Assembly: GCA_035304345.1 (NCBI GenBank)
Contig: DATGQE010000066.1
Coordinates: forward strand, 62,001-126,000
Direction: 5' to 3'
DNA: 64,000 nucleotides
Source: IDS-8 sp035304345
Lineage (GTDB): Bacteria > Pseudomonadota > Gammaproteobacteria > Steroidobacterales > Woeseiaceae
The notes below the pieces were generated by a model, which made no database searches, had not been told where the DNA came from, and worked only from the letters and a program-made list of their open reading frames with translations. Each line of letters starts with the position of its first letter. Position 1 is the first letter of the stretch. The position numbers and the translations under genes are program-made. Below are positions 16,561 through 25,973 of the stretch, piece by piece.

Positions 16561-17237
16561 CAGGCGCCCGTATCCCTCCCGGCCTCTCCCGGGGTGATCT
16601 CCGGCTCCTCGCCGGCAGGTGCGCGCGCCTCGCGCTCCAGGCGCTGGATCACCGCATCGAGGCTGGTGGCCTGGATCTCGTTGTTGAACTCGGTGCGGAA
16701 GCGGCGCACGTACGAGATGCCCTCGATGCGGACGTCGAAGACCTTCCACTCCGAATCGCGGCGAATCAGCGCGTAGTCGACCGGCACGGACGTGCCGTCA
16801 TCCAGCCTGACCGTGGTGCGCACCATGGTGCGCTCCTCCGACTCGTCGCCGCGGTATGGCAGGATCCGGAGCTGGCTCATGTCGAACTCGAGCACGCCCT
16901 CGGCGTACTTGCGCAGCATCGCGCGATAGAACGCCTCGATGAACCGCTGCCGTTGTTCCTCGCTGGCGGAGCGCCAGTGGCGGCCGAGGACGAGCTGGGC
17001 CGCGTACCGCCGGTCGAAGCGCGGCAGCAGGATCTCGTCGATCAGGTCGTAGAGCGCCTGCCGGTTGGACGCAAGCTCCTCCTTGCGGCCCTCCAGTTGC
17101 TGGTCGAGAAGCTCCGCCGTCTGCTGGACGAACTCGTTCGGCGACTGCGCCAGTGCCGGCATGGCGGCGAAGGCCAGCACGGCCGCCAGCCACCATTTCC
17201 CGCTCATGCCCGGGCTCCGCTCGTCGCCCCTCGTCAT
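16560..17237 (-). CDS. mlaC: Periplasmic phospholipid-binding protein MlaC
   Basis: 225 residues from ATG 17237, seven bases after AAGGAG. The signal peptide ends MPALAQS, followed by NEFVQQTAELLDQQLEGRKE and the family block FDRRYAAQLVLGRHWRSASEEQRQRFIEAFYRAML. MlaC carries phospholipid between MlaA and the MlaFEDB complex. An in-frame second ATG with its own ribosome site lies 21 bases upstream (17258) because the start region is tandemly duplicated, so two starts are possible. The longer form adds only MIRRRGA before the normal leader. Confidence 0.94.
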   Translation of the reverse strand: MTRGDERSPGMSGKWWLAAVLAFAAMPALAQSPNEFVQQTAELLDQQLEGRKEELASNRQALYDLIDEILLPRFDRRYAAQLVLGRHWRSASEEQRQRFIEAFYRAMLRKYAEGVLEFDMSQLRILPYRGDESEERTMVRTTVRLDDGTSVPVDYALIRRDSEWKVFDVRIEGISYVRRFRTEFNNEIQATSLDAVIQRLEREARAPAGEEPEITPGEAGRDTGA

Positions 17238-17275
17238 TGCGCCTCTCCTTCGGATCATTGCGCTTCTCCTTCGGA
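17234..17275 (-). repeat. 21-bp tandem duplication of ribosome site plus start codon
   Basis: Two adjacent 21-base units (17255-17275 and 17234-17254) differ at one base. On the minus strand each reads TCCGAAGGAGAxGCGCAATGA, that is, a Shine-Dalgarno AAGGAG followed by an ATG. The first copy encodes the last residues (GEAQ, stop) of mlaD; the second supplies the preferred mlaC start. The 21-base period keeps both ATGs in the mlaC frame. Confidence 0.9.
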
Positions 17276-17728
17276 GCCGCTCTGGAAGAGGTACTTGCTG
17301 ATCAGGTTCTCGAGCACCACTGCGGACTGCGTGAACTCGATCTCGCTGCCGTCCTTCAGGTAGGTGTCGGAGCCGCCGGGTTGAATCCCGATGTACTGGC
17401 TGCCGAGGAGCCCCGAGGTCAGGATCGCGGCATCGGAGTCGTCCGGAATCTGGTCGTAGCGAGCGTCGATGACGAAGGTGACTTCCGCGTCCAGCCGCTC
17501 CGGGTCGAGCTGGATGGCGGTGACCCGGCCGATCGTCACGCCGGACATGGAGACGGGGGCACGGATCTTGAGGTTGCCGACGTTCTGGAAATGCGCCGTG
17601 ACCCGGAAGGTCTCACGGGCAGAGAAATTCTCCGACCCGGTCGTCTGCGTCGTAAGAAAGAACAGCGCGGCGAGCCCCAACAGCACGAACAGGCCGGTAC
17701 CGATTTCGATGGAACGCGTTTGCTGCAT
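17255..17728 (-). CDS. mlaD: Phospholipid transport MCE protein MlaD
   Basis: 157 residues. A single N-terminal TM helix (IEIGTGLFVLLGLAALFFLT) anchors one MCE domain: FQNVGNLKIRAPVSMSGVTIGRV, DAAILTSGLLGSQYIGIQPG. MlaD forms the hexameric periplasmic ring on MlaE and exchanges lipid with MlaC. It is shorter than the E. coli protein (183) mainly at the C-terminus. It is ten bases after mlaE. Confidence 0.95.
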   Translation of the reverse strand: MQQTRSIEIGTGLFVLLGLAALFFLTTQTTGSENFSARETFRVTAHFQNVGNLKIRAPVSMSGVTIGRVTAIQLDPERLDAEVTFVIDARYDQIPDDSDAAILTSGLLGSQYIGIQPGGSDTYLKDGSEIEFTQSAVVLENLISKYLFQSGSEGEAQ

Positions 17729-17737
17729 GTCGCATCC

Positions 17738-18502
17738 TCAGATGACGACGGCCGTGATCATGAAGTCGAATATCAGCACAGCGATCGCCGTTTCCACCAC
17801 GGTCCGGGTGCTCGCCCTGCCGACGCCTTCGGCCGTCGGTATCGAATTATATCCTTCCCACACCGCAAGCAGGCTTGCGATCACGCCGAACACCACGCTC
17901 TTGATAATGCCCTCGTAGACGTCCGACATGTCGAGACCCGAATGGACCTGCTGCCAGAACGCGCCCGCGTCCACTCCCATCAGGTTCACCGCCACGACGT
18001 GCGCCCCGAACAGGCCGACGACGTTGAACACGGCGGTGAGCATCGGCATCGAGATCACGCCGCCCAGGAAGCGCGGCACGATCACCCGCCGCATAGGGCT
18101 GATGGCCATCATCTCCATCGCCGCGAGCTGGTCGGTCGCCTTCATGAGACCGATTTCGGAGCTCAGCGCGGTTCCGGCGCGACCCGCGAACAGCAGCGCC
18201 GTGATCACGGGCCCGAGCTCCTTTAGAAGCGAGAATGCCGCGAACGTTCCGACCGAGTCTTCGGCATTGAAGCGCGCGAGATTCGAGTAACCCTGGAGCC
18301 CGAGCACGCCGCCCACGAAGAGCCCGCAGACCATGATGATCACGAGCGACAGCGCGCCCGCGTTGTGTACCTGGTGCGCCACCAGGCCGAAGCGCTTGAC
18401 GAACACTCCCGGCGAGTTCTGCAGGACGCGCAGGAAAAAGAGCTGCAGCGCGCCCAGCGTGCGCAGGAACGACACGAAGATCACGTAGAGCTCACGCAGC
18501 AT
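17738..18502 (-). CDS. mlaE: Phospholipid transport permease MlaE
   Basis: 254 residues, five or six TM segments, with the MlaE/YrbE signature (LALVIIMVCGLFVGGVLGLQGY; ELGPVITALLFAGRAGTALSSEIGLMKATDQLAAMEMM). It is the membrane component coupling MlaF ATP hydrolysis to lipid movement through MlaD. 45 bases follow mlaF; no terminator is visible in that gap. Confidence 0.96.
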   Translation of the reverse strand: MLRELYVIFVSFLRTLGALQLFFLRVLQNSPGVFVKRFGLVAHQVHNAGALSLVIIMVCGLFVGGVLGLQGYSNLARFNAEDSVGTFAAFSLLKELGPVITALLFAGRAGTALSSEIGLMKATDQLAAMEMMAISPMRRVIVPRFLGGVISMPMLTAVFNVVGLFGAHVVAVNLMGVDAGAFWQQVHSGLDMSDVYEGIIKSVVFGVIASLLAVWEGYNSIPTAEGVGRASTRTVVETAIAVLIFDFMITAVVI

Positions 18503-18547
18503 GCGTCATCCCGCGCCGGTCCCGCCGACCGGCGCCTCCCCCAGGGT

Positions 18548-19363
18548 TCACTCGGCGTCCCGCCCGAGCAGCTGCTCGGCATAGTCCGGGGCCGCGTAGT
18601 GGAACGCCACCGGCCCGTCCGCCATGCCGTGCATGAACTGCCGCACGACCTCCGACGACGTGTTGTGCAGCTCGTCCGGGCTACCCGATCCGACCACGCG
18701 GCCGTGCGAGATCAGGTAGGTGCAATCGGCCACGGTCGAGATCTCCTGCACGTCATGACTCACGATGATGCTCGAAATCCCGAGCGCGTCGTTCATCTTG
18801 CGGACGAGCCGCACGATGACGCCCATGGAGATCGGATCGAGCCCGACGAAGGGCTCGTCGTAGATCAGGATTTCCGGATCCATGACCATGGCACGCGCCA
18901 GCGCCACCCGCCTTTCCATGCCGCCCGACAACTCACGCGGCATCATGTCCGCCGCACCGCGCAGCCCGACGGCATGCAGCTTCGTCAGCACGATGTGACG
19001 GATGAGCCGCGGCGGCAGGTCGGTGTGCTCCCGCAAGGGCAGCGCGACGTTCTCGAACACGTTGTAGTCCGTGAGCAGCGCGCCGTTCTGGAACAGCATG
19101 CCCATGCGCTTGCGCAGCTCGTAGAGCTCGCGCTGCGACAGCTCCGCGATGTTCCTGCCGTCGACGATCACCTCGCCGCGATCGGGGATGGCCTGGCGCG
19201 TGATGAGCTTGAGCAGCGTCGTCTTGCCGGTGCCGCTCGGACCCATGATGGCCGTGATCTTCCCGCGCGGGATCTCGATATTCAGGCCCTTGAATATCTG
19301 GCGCGAGCCGATCGAATAGTCGACATCGCGGATCTCGACGATGTTGTCGCTGCTGTCGCTCAT
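18548..19363 (-). CDS. mlaF: Phospholipid transport ATP-binding protein MlaF
   Basis: 271 residues. ABC ATPase motifs in order: Walker A GPSGTGKTT, Q-loop MLFQNGALLTDYNVFENVAL, signature LSGGMERRVALARA, Walker B ILIYDEPFVGLD and switch histidine VSHD. The C-terminal extension (VAFHYAAPDYAEQLLGRDAE) is where MlaF proteins dimerise and contact MlaB. First gene of the mlaFEDCB operon; upstream lies the aldolase gene on the same strand, 66 bases away. Confidence 0.96.
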   Translation of the reverse strand: MSDSSDNIVEIRDVDYSIGSRQIFKGLNIEIPRGKITAIMGPSGTGKTTLLKLITRQAIPDRGEVIVDGRNIAELSQRELYELRKRMGMLFQNGALLTDYNVFENVALPLREHTDLPPRLIRHIVLTKLHAVGLRGAADMMPRELSGGMERRVALARAMVMDPEILIYDEPFVGLDPISMGVIVRLVRKMNDALGISSIIVSHDVQEISTVADCTYLISHGRVVGSGSPDELHNTSSEVVRQFMHGMADGPVAFHYAAPDYAEQLLGRDAE

Positions 19364-19429
19364 GTGCGCGTGCGCAGGAGGCCCGCCGAGCCGGGTGGCC
19401 CGCCGCGGGCTCCTGCCGGCGAGGCCGGG

Positions 19430-20449
19430 CTAGGCCGCATTCTCCATCGCGGTCTCGTACTGGCCGAGATGCGCGAGGCTGTTCAGCTTGGCCCGCTTGA
19501 AGAGCGCATCCTGGCCGGCCTTGACCTGCTCCGGCCGCCCGCGCCACGCCTCCAGGGACGGCGCCTGCAGCGCACGGCCGTACGAGAACGACAGCTCCCA
19601 GGGCAGCGGGCCCATGCGGTTCATGATCGCCAGGTGCTCGGTCGCTTCCTCCGGGGACTGCCCACCGGACAGGAACGCGATGCCCGGGACCTCCGCCGGG
19701 ACCTCGGCCTTCAGCACCCGCAGCGTGGCCTCGGCGACCTCCTCCGGCCCCGCCCGTTCCGGCGCCTCGCTGCCGGAGATCACCATGTTCGGCTTGAGCA
19801 CGATGCCCGGCAGCTCGACCCGGTGGGCCTTCAGCGCCTCGAACACCAGCCGCAGGGTCCGGCTCGTCACCTCCTCGCAGCGCTGGATGCTGTGGGCGCC
19901 GTCCATCAGCACCTCGGGCTCGACGATCGGGACGATGTTGGCCTCCTGGGAGAGTGCCGCGTACCGGGCGAGCGCGTGCGCGTTCGCCTGCAGGCAGAAG
20001 TCGGTGGGAATGCCGTCACCGATGTTGATGACCGCCCGCCACTTGGCGAACTTCGCGCCGAGCTCGCGGTACTCCCGGAAGCGGTCCCGCAGGCCGTCCA
20101 GCCCTTCCGTGACCAGCTCGCCGGGGTACAGGGCCAGCGGCTTCGCCCCCTTGTCCACCTTGATGCCGGCGATCATGCCGCGCTCGTTCAGGTACTGCGC
20201 GAACGGCACGCCGTCCGAGGTGCTCTGCCGGATCGTCTCGTCGAACAGGATGACGCCGCCGATGTAGTCGGCGAGCCCGGGGGTCGTGAACAGCATTTCG
20301 CGGTAGGCGCGGCGGTTCTCCTCCGTGGACTCCAGGGAGATGGTGTCGAACCGCTTCTTGATCGTCGGCGCGCTTTCGTCGGCGGCCAGGATGCCCTTGC
20401 CGTTGCCTACCATGGCCTTCGCTACCGCGTTCAGTTCGTTCACGTTCAT
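19430..20449 (-). CDS. fbaB: Class I fructose-bisphosphate aldolase (eukaryotic type)
   Basis: 339 residues from ATG 20449, eight bases after GGAGG; a TTG 15 bases upstream is the only alternative. It cleaves fructose-1,6-bisphosphate to two triose phosphates through a Schiff base. Characteristic blocks: GKGILAADESAPTIKKRFD, KWRAVINIGDG, IVEPEVLMDGAHSIQRCE, the active-site lysine in GIVLKPNMVISG and GIAFLSGGQSPEEATEHL. This is the vertebrate-type class I family, not the metal-dependent class II enzyme. The gene symbol is assigned by function; the E. coli fbaB product is a different class I (DhnA) branch. Confidence 0.93.
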   Translation of the reverse strand: MNVNELNAVAKAMVGNGKGILAADESAPTIKKRFDTISLESTEENRRAYREMLFTTPGLADYIGGVILFDETIRQSTSDGVPFAQYLNERGMIAGIKVDKGAKPLALYPGELVTEGLDGLRDRFREYRELGAKFAKWRAVINIGDGIPTDFCLQANAHALARYAALSQEANIVPIVEPEVLMDGAHSIQRCEEVTSRTLRLVFEALKAHRVELPGIVLKPNMVISGSEAPERAGPEEVAEATLRVLKAEVPAEVPGIAFLSGGQSPEEATEHLAIMNRMGPLPWELSFSYGRALQAPSLEAWRGRPEQVKAGQDALFKRAKLNSLAHLGQYETAMENAA

Positions 20450-20547
20450 CAGAACAGCCTCCAAAGTGCGTTCCCTGGTTGGTTCGCCGGCGTCCCCGAG
20501 GCCGGCCGGGCTCGAGCCGGTGGGACAGCGGTTCGTCGGAACGCGGT

Positions 20548-20556
20548 AGGATAGCA
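20548..20556 (-). promoter_or_regulatory. Extended -10 promoter for the aldolase gene
   Basis: On the minus strand TGC-TATCCT forms an extended -10 element, giving a transcript start near 20541 and a leader of about 90 bases to the aldolase ATG. It is divergent from the SUF promoter. Confidence 0.5.
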
Positions 20557-20612
20557 GACTTCCCGTATTTTCCGCCGCCCCTCGAAGCCCTCCCCCGGGA
20601 CGCTCGCGACCG

Positions 20613-20641
20613 TTGGCTTCGGCTCCAATCAGGACTAAAAT
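20613..20641 (+). promoter_or_regulatory. SUF operon promoter (TTGGCT, 17 bp, TAAAAT)
   Basis: A -35 TTGGCT (20613-20618) and -10 TAAAAT (20636-20641) are separated by exactly 17 bases, a strong sigma-70 arrangement. Transcription would begin near 20648, just before the AAGGAG of the first gene. The -10 lies inside the palindromic operator 20632-20646. Confidence 0.75.
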
Positions 20642-20646
20642 AGTCC
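20632..20646. promoter_or_regulatory. Palindromic operator overlapping the SUF -10 box
   Basis: GGACT-AAAAT-AGTCC is a perfect 5-bp inverted repeat centred on the -10 box, directly upstream of an Rrf2-family Fe-S regulator gene. The GACT...AGTC form resembles known IscR/Rrf2 sites. Repression by the first gene product is the simplest reading. Confidence 0.7.
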
Positions 20647-20667
20647 CCTTTGAAGGAGAGGCAGCCG

Positions 20668-21129
20668 GTGCTGCGCATCAGCAAACTGACCGACTACGGG
20701 ACCGTGGTACTCGCGGAGCTCGCGCGGGCCGAGTCGGGGCTCGTGAGCGCCGCGGACATCGCGGGCGCGACCGGCCTCGGGCTGCCCACCGTGAGCAAGT
20801 TGCTCAAGATGCTGGCCCGCGCGGGGCTGGTGAGCTCCGTGCGCGGGCCGCGCGGCGGCTACCGGCTCGCCCGCGAGCCCGGGAAGATCACGGCGGCGGC
20901 GGTGATCGACGCGCTCGAAGGACCGGTGTCGATCACGGAATGCAGCGCGCACGGCAGCCGCTGCGACATCGAGGCCTCCTGCCGCGTCGGCATTTCCTGG
21001 CAGCGGATCAACCTCGCGATCAGGAGCGCGCTCGACGAGATCAGCCTGGCCGACCTGCTGCGTGCCGAGAGTCCCCCGCCCCGCTTCCGGTTCGCGAACA
21101 CCCGCATCACCGTGGAGCGCAAGAGATAG
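20668..21129 (+). CDS. Rrf2-family SUF operon regulator (IscR/SufR-like)
   Basis: 153 residues from GTG 20668, nine bases after AAGGAG; a TTG at 20650 overlaps the ribosome site and is unlikely. An N-terminal winged helix (LRISKLTDYGTVVLAELAR, GLGLPTVSKLLKMLARAGLV, wing SVRGPRGGYRLAR) is followed by three cysteines in CSAHGSRCDIEASC, the Fe-S ligand set of IscR-type proteins. It probably senses cluster status and represses or activates the sufBCDSUT genes that follow immediately (5 bases to sufB). The promoter-overlapping palindrome upstream is the likely target. Confidence 0.93.
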   Translation: MLRISKLTDYGTVVLAELARAESGLVSAADIAGATGLGLPTVSKLLKMLARAGLVSSVRGPRGGYRLAREPGKITAAAVIDALEGPVSITECSAHGSRCDIEASCRVGISWQRINLAIRSALDEISLADLLRAESPPPRFRFANTRITVERKR

Positions 21130-21134
21130 AGACC

Positions 21135-22583
21135 ATGTCGACGACGACCAAGGACATCGAGAGCCTCGTCAACCGGCGGTACAAGCACGGCTTCGTCACC
21201 GACATCGCGTCGGACAGCCTGCCGCCCGGCCTCGACGAGGGCGTGATCCGCGCGATCGCCGAGCGCAAGAACGAGCCCCCGTTCATGCTCGAATGGCGGC
21301 TGAAGGCGTTCCGCCACTGGCTGACCATGCAGGAGCCGACCTGGGCGCACGTGCGCTACCCGAAGATCGACTACCAGGCGATCTCGTACTACTCGGCGCC
21401 GAAGGCGGATGCCGACCGCCCGAAGAGCCTCGACGAGGTGGACCCCAAGCTGCTCGAGACCTACGAGAAGCTCGGCATCCCGCTGCACGAGCGCGCGAAG
21501 CTCGCCGGTGTCGCGGTCGACGCCGTGTTCGACAGCGTCTCGGTCGCGACCACGTTCAGGGAGAAGCTCAAGGAAGCGGGAGTCATTTTCTGCTCGTTTT
21601 CCGACGCCGTCCGCGACCACCCCGAGCTCGTGCGGAAGTATCTCGGCACGGTCGTGCCCTACCGTGACAATTTCTTCGCCACGCTGAACTCGGCCGTTTT
21701 CAGCGACGGCTCTTTCGTCTACGTCCCGAAGGGCGTGCGCTGCCCGATGGAGCTTTCGACCTATTTCCGCATCAACGCGGCGAACACGGGGCAGTTCGAG
21801 CGGACACTGATCATCGCGGACGAGGGCAGCTACGTGTCCTACCTCGAGGGGTGCACGGCCCCGATGCGCGACGAGAACCAGCTCCACGCGGCGGTCGTCG
21901 AGCTCGTGGCGCTCGAGGGCGCGGAGATCAAGTACTCGACGGTGCAGAACTGGTACCCGGGCGACGAGGAGGGTCGCGGCGGCATCTACAACTTCGTGAC
22001 GAAGCGCGGCGACTGCCGCGGCGCGAACTCGAAGATCTCCTGGACCCAGGTCGAGACCGGCTCGGCGATCACGTGGAAGTACCCGAGCTGCATCCTGCGG
22101 GGCGAGAACTCGGTCGGCGAGTTCTATTCCGTGGCCGTGGCGAACAATTACCAGCAGGCGGACACGGGCACCAAGATGATCCACATCGGGAAGAACACCC
22201 GCAGCACGATCGTCTCCAAGGGCATCGCCGCGGGCAAGGCGCAGCAGGCCTATCGGGGGCTCGTGCGCATCATGCCGCAGGCCGCCAACGCGCGTAACCA
22301 CACGCAGTGCGACTCGCTGCTCATCGGCAAGGAATGCGGCGCCCACACGTTCCCGTACGTCGAAGCGCGCAACCCGACGGCGCAGGTCGAGCACGAGGCG
22401 ACGACCTCGAAGATCTCCGAGGACCAGCTCTTCTACTGCCGCCAGCGCGGCCTGTCCGAGGAGGATGCGGTCAACATGATCGTGAACGGCTTCTGCAAGG
22501 AGGTGTTCAGGGAGCTGCCGATGGAATTCGCGGTGGAGGCGCAGAACCTGCTGAACGTGAGCCTGGAAGGCGCGGTGGGCTGA
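21135..22583 (+). CDS. sufB: Fe-S cluster scaffold protein SufB
   Basis: 482 residues, normal length. Conserved blocks: GLDEGVIRAIAERKNEPPFMLEWRL near the N-terminus, SVATTFREKLKEAGVIFCSFSDA, VPYRDNFFATLNSAVFSDGSFVYVPKGV, YLEGCTAPMRDENQLHAAVVEL, CRGANSKISWTQVETGSAITWKYPS, and the C-terminal RNHTQCDSLLIG and EDQLFYCRQRGLSEEDA. SufB assembles clusters on the SufBC2D complex, receiving persulfide sulfur from SufS via SufU. Start ATG 21135 is five bases after the regulator. Confidence 0.97.
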   Translation: MSTTTKDIESLVNRRYKHGFVTDIASDSLPPGLDEGVIRAIAERKNEPPFMLEWRLKAFRHWLTMQEPTWAHVRYPKIDYQAISYYSAPKADADRPKSLDEVDPKLLETYEKLGIPLHERAKLAGVAVDAVFDSVSVATTFREKLKEAGVIFCSFSDAVRDHPELVRKYLGTVVPYRDNFFATLNSAVFSDGSFVYVPKGVRCPMELSTYFRINAANTGQFERTLIIADEGSYVSYLEGCTAPMRDENQLHAAVVELVALEGAEIKYSTVQNWYPGDEEGRGGIYNFVTKRGDCRGANSKISWTQVETGSAITWKYPSCILRGENSVGEFYSVAVANNYQQADTGTKMIHIGKNTRSTIVSKGIAAGKAQQAYRGLVRIMPQAANARNHTQCDSLLIGKECGAHTFPYVEARNPTAQVEHEATTSKISEDQLFYCRQRGLSEEDAVNMIVNGFCKEVFRELPMEFAVEAQNLLNVSLEGAVG

Positions 22584-22597
22584 TGGGCGGAGCGAAC

Positions 22598-23355
<758 letters not shown>

Positions 23356-23359
<4 letters not shown>

Positions 23360-24720
23360 AGCGGACGGCGATCGACACCGGCCTGCTCGAGGAGGTCGTC
23401 GGCGGGCTGCCGCGGGACGCGTTCACGGCCTCCCGCGAGGCCGCCCTCGCCCGCTTCCGCGAGCGCGGCTTCCCGACGACCCGCGAGGAGGACTGGAAGT
23501 ACACCAATCTCGCGCCCGTCGTGGAGGTAAGCAACCGCTGGCTGCGGCAGGCCGCCGCGGGCGAGCTTCCGCCGCCCGCGCTGTCGCCCGCGGGCCGGGA
23601 GCGGGCCGAAGCCGTCATGCGCGGCATCGACGCGCACTGGATCGTGATCGGGAACGGGATCGTCGAGCGTGACTCGCTGGCGCCGCTGGCCGGGCTGCCG
23701 GGCGTCGCTGCCGCGGCCTCGCCTGCCGCCCCCGAGCCGGCGCTCGCCGGCTCGGCGCTGCCCGCCGGCGACGCGCTGTCGCTGTTCAACACCGCCCTGC
23801 TCCGCGAGGCGCTCGCGATCCGGCTCGCGCCCGGCACGGTGCTCGAGAAGCCGCTCGGCCTGCTCGTCGTGGACGACGCACCGCACGGCCAGTCCCTCAG
23901 CCTGCCGCGCATCACCGTCGAGGCAGGCGCGAACGCCCGCGCGTCGGTCGTCGAGGTGCACGTGTCCGCCGGCGCGCACGAGCAGTTCGCGAACGCGCTC
24001 GTGGACGTGGTCGTCGCAGCGGGCGGCGCGCTGCGCTGGCTCAGGCTGCAGCAGCGCGCGCTCGGGCACTACCAGGTCGGGCGCCTGCGCGTGCGGCTGG
24101 CGCGCGATGCGAGCTTCGAGCACGCGGGTATCGATCTCGGCGGAGGGCTGGTGAGGAACGACGTCGCCGTGGAGATCGGGGAGCCCGGCGCGGCCGTGTC
24201 GCTGCACGGGCTCTACCTTGCTGGCGGCCGGCAGCACGTCGACAACCACACGCGCGTGGATCATCTGGTCGGCCCGGCACGCAGCACGGAAGAATACCGC
24301 GGCATCCTGACCGATCGTGCGCGGGGCGTGTTCAACGGCAAGGCCGTCGTCCACCCGGGTGCCGACGGCACCGATGCCCGGCAGGCGAATCACAACCTGC
24401 TCCTGTCCGCGGAGGCCGAGGTCGACACCAAGCCCGAGCTCGAGATCTACGCCGACGAGGTCAAATGCAGCCACGGCGCGACCGTCGGGCAGCTCGATGA
24501 GAACGCTCTGTTCTATCTCCGCACGCGCGGCCTCTCCCACCACGAGGCGGTGCAGGCGCTGACCCTGGCGTTCGCCAGGGTCGTCGTGTCGCACTGCCCG
24601 GTGGCGGAAGCCTGCGCGCACCTGGAACGCGCCGTCGAGGCGCGCCTGGAGGAGCTGGCCGTCGCCGTGCCTGCGGAACGGGTCCCCGACGGCAGCGCCA
24701 CGGCAGGAGCACGCCCGTGA
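23356..24720 (+). CDS. sufD: Fe-S assembly protein SufD
   Basis: 454 residues, overlapping sufC by four bases. N-terminal FPTTREEDWKYTNLAPV is typical for SufD; the beta-helix core and the C-terminal block KCSHGATVGQLDENALFYLRTRGLSHHEA (the SufB/D signature, with the paired Cys and His) are intact. SufD is the SufB paralogue of the scaffold complex and is implicated in iron entry. Confidence 0.96.
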
Positions 24721-25973
24721 GCACCGCTCCCGGCGAGCTCGCAACCCGGCAGGCCGCGACCGACTTCGCCCGCCTGCGCGGCGAGTTCCCGGCGCTGGCC
24801 CAGCAGGTCAACGGCCGCCGCCTCGTCTACCTCGACAGCGCGGCTTCCGCGCAGCAGCCCTTCGCGGTGATCGAAGCGGTCGCCGAATACCAGCGCCACG
24901 ACCACGCCAACGTGCACCGCGGCGTGCACACGCTGAGCCACCGGGCGACGGAAGCCTACGAAGGCGCCCGCGACGCCCTCGCGCGCTTCATCAATGCGGG
25001 CAGCCGCCGCGAGGTGATCTTCACGACCGGCACGACCGGCGGCATCAACCTGGTCGCGCAGAGCTGGGCGAGGCCGCGCCTCGGGCCCGGGGACGCGATC
25101 CTCATCACCCACCTCGAGCATCATTCGAACATCGTGCCGTGGCAGCTCGTGTGCGAGCAGACCGGTGCGAAGCTCGAGGTCTGCCCCATCGACGACAGCG
25201 GGGCCGTCGATGCCGGCACGCTGGTTTCCATGCTGCACGAGCGGACCAGGCTCGTCGCCGTCGCACACGTGTCGAACGCGCTCGGCACGGTCCTGCCGCT
25301 CGAGCCCATCATTGCGGCGGCGCACCGCCACGGCATCCCCGTGCTGGTGGACGGCGCGCAGGCGGCACCGCACCTGCCCGTCGACGTGCGCGCGCTGGAT
25401 TGCGACTTCTATGCCCTCTCCGGGCACAAGATGTTCGGCCCGACCGGGATCGGCGTGCTGTACGCGAAGGAAGCGCTGCTGGAGTCGATGCCGCCGTACC
25501 AGGGCGGCGGCGACATGATCCTCGAGGTGCGCTTCGACGGCACGACGTACAACGAGCTGCCGTACAAGTTCGAGGCCGGCACGCCCAACATCGCCGGCGC
25601 GATCGGGCTCGGCGCGGCCGCCGAGTGGTTGCTGAACGTCGGGATGGAGCGCATCGCGGCGCACGAGCACGAGCTGCTCGAATACCTCGTCGCCCGCCTC
25701 GGCGAGATCGACGGGATGCGGCTCGTCGGCACGGCGCCCGTGAAGGCGGGCGTACAATCCTTCCTCCTGGACGACATCCACCCGCACGATCTCGGTACGA
25801 TCCTCGACCACGAAGGAGTGGCGATCCGTACCGGGCACCATTGCGCCATGCCGGTCATGGAGCGGTTCGGCATCCCGGGCACGGCGCGGGCTTCGCTCGC
25901 CGTCTACAACGAGCGCGAGGACGTGGATCGCCTCGTCGCCGCGCTTTGGAAAGCAAAGGAAGTGTTTTCGTGA
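24717..25973 (+). CDS. sufS: Cysteine desulfurase SufS
   Basis: 418 residues from GTG 24717, overlapping sufD. PLP-dependent group II desulfurase: RLVYLDSAASAQQP, NVHRGVHTLSHRAT, FTTGTTGGINLVA, ITHLEHHSNIVPWQ, PLP lysine 238 in SGHKMFGPTGIGVLY and catalytic Cys376 in RTGHHCAMPVM. It releases sulfur from cysteine as persulfide and passes it to SufU, encoded next with a four-base overlap. Confidence 0.97.
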   Translation: MSTAPGELATRQAATDFARLRGEFPALAQQVNGRRLVYLDSAASAQQPFAVIEAVAEYQRHDHANVHRGVHTLSHRATEAYEGARDALARFINAGSRREVIFTTGTTGGINLVAQSWARPRLGPGDAILITHLEHHSNIVPWQLVCEQTGAKLEVCPIDDSGAVDAGTLVSMLHERTRLVAVAHVSNALGTVLPLEPIIAAAHRHGIPVLVDGAQAAPHLPVDVRALDCDFYALSGHKMFGPTGIGVLYAKEALLESMPPYQGGGDMILEVRFDGTTYNELPYKFEAGTPNIAGAIGLGAAAEWLLNVGMERIAAHEHELLEYLVARLGEIDGMRLVGTAPVKAGVQSFLLDDIHPHDLGTILDHEGVAIRTGHHCAMPVMERFGIPGTARASLAVYNEREDVDRLVAALWKAKEVFS

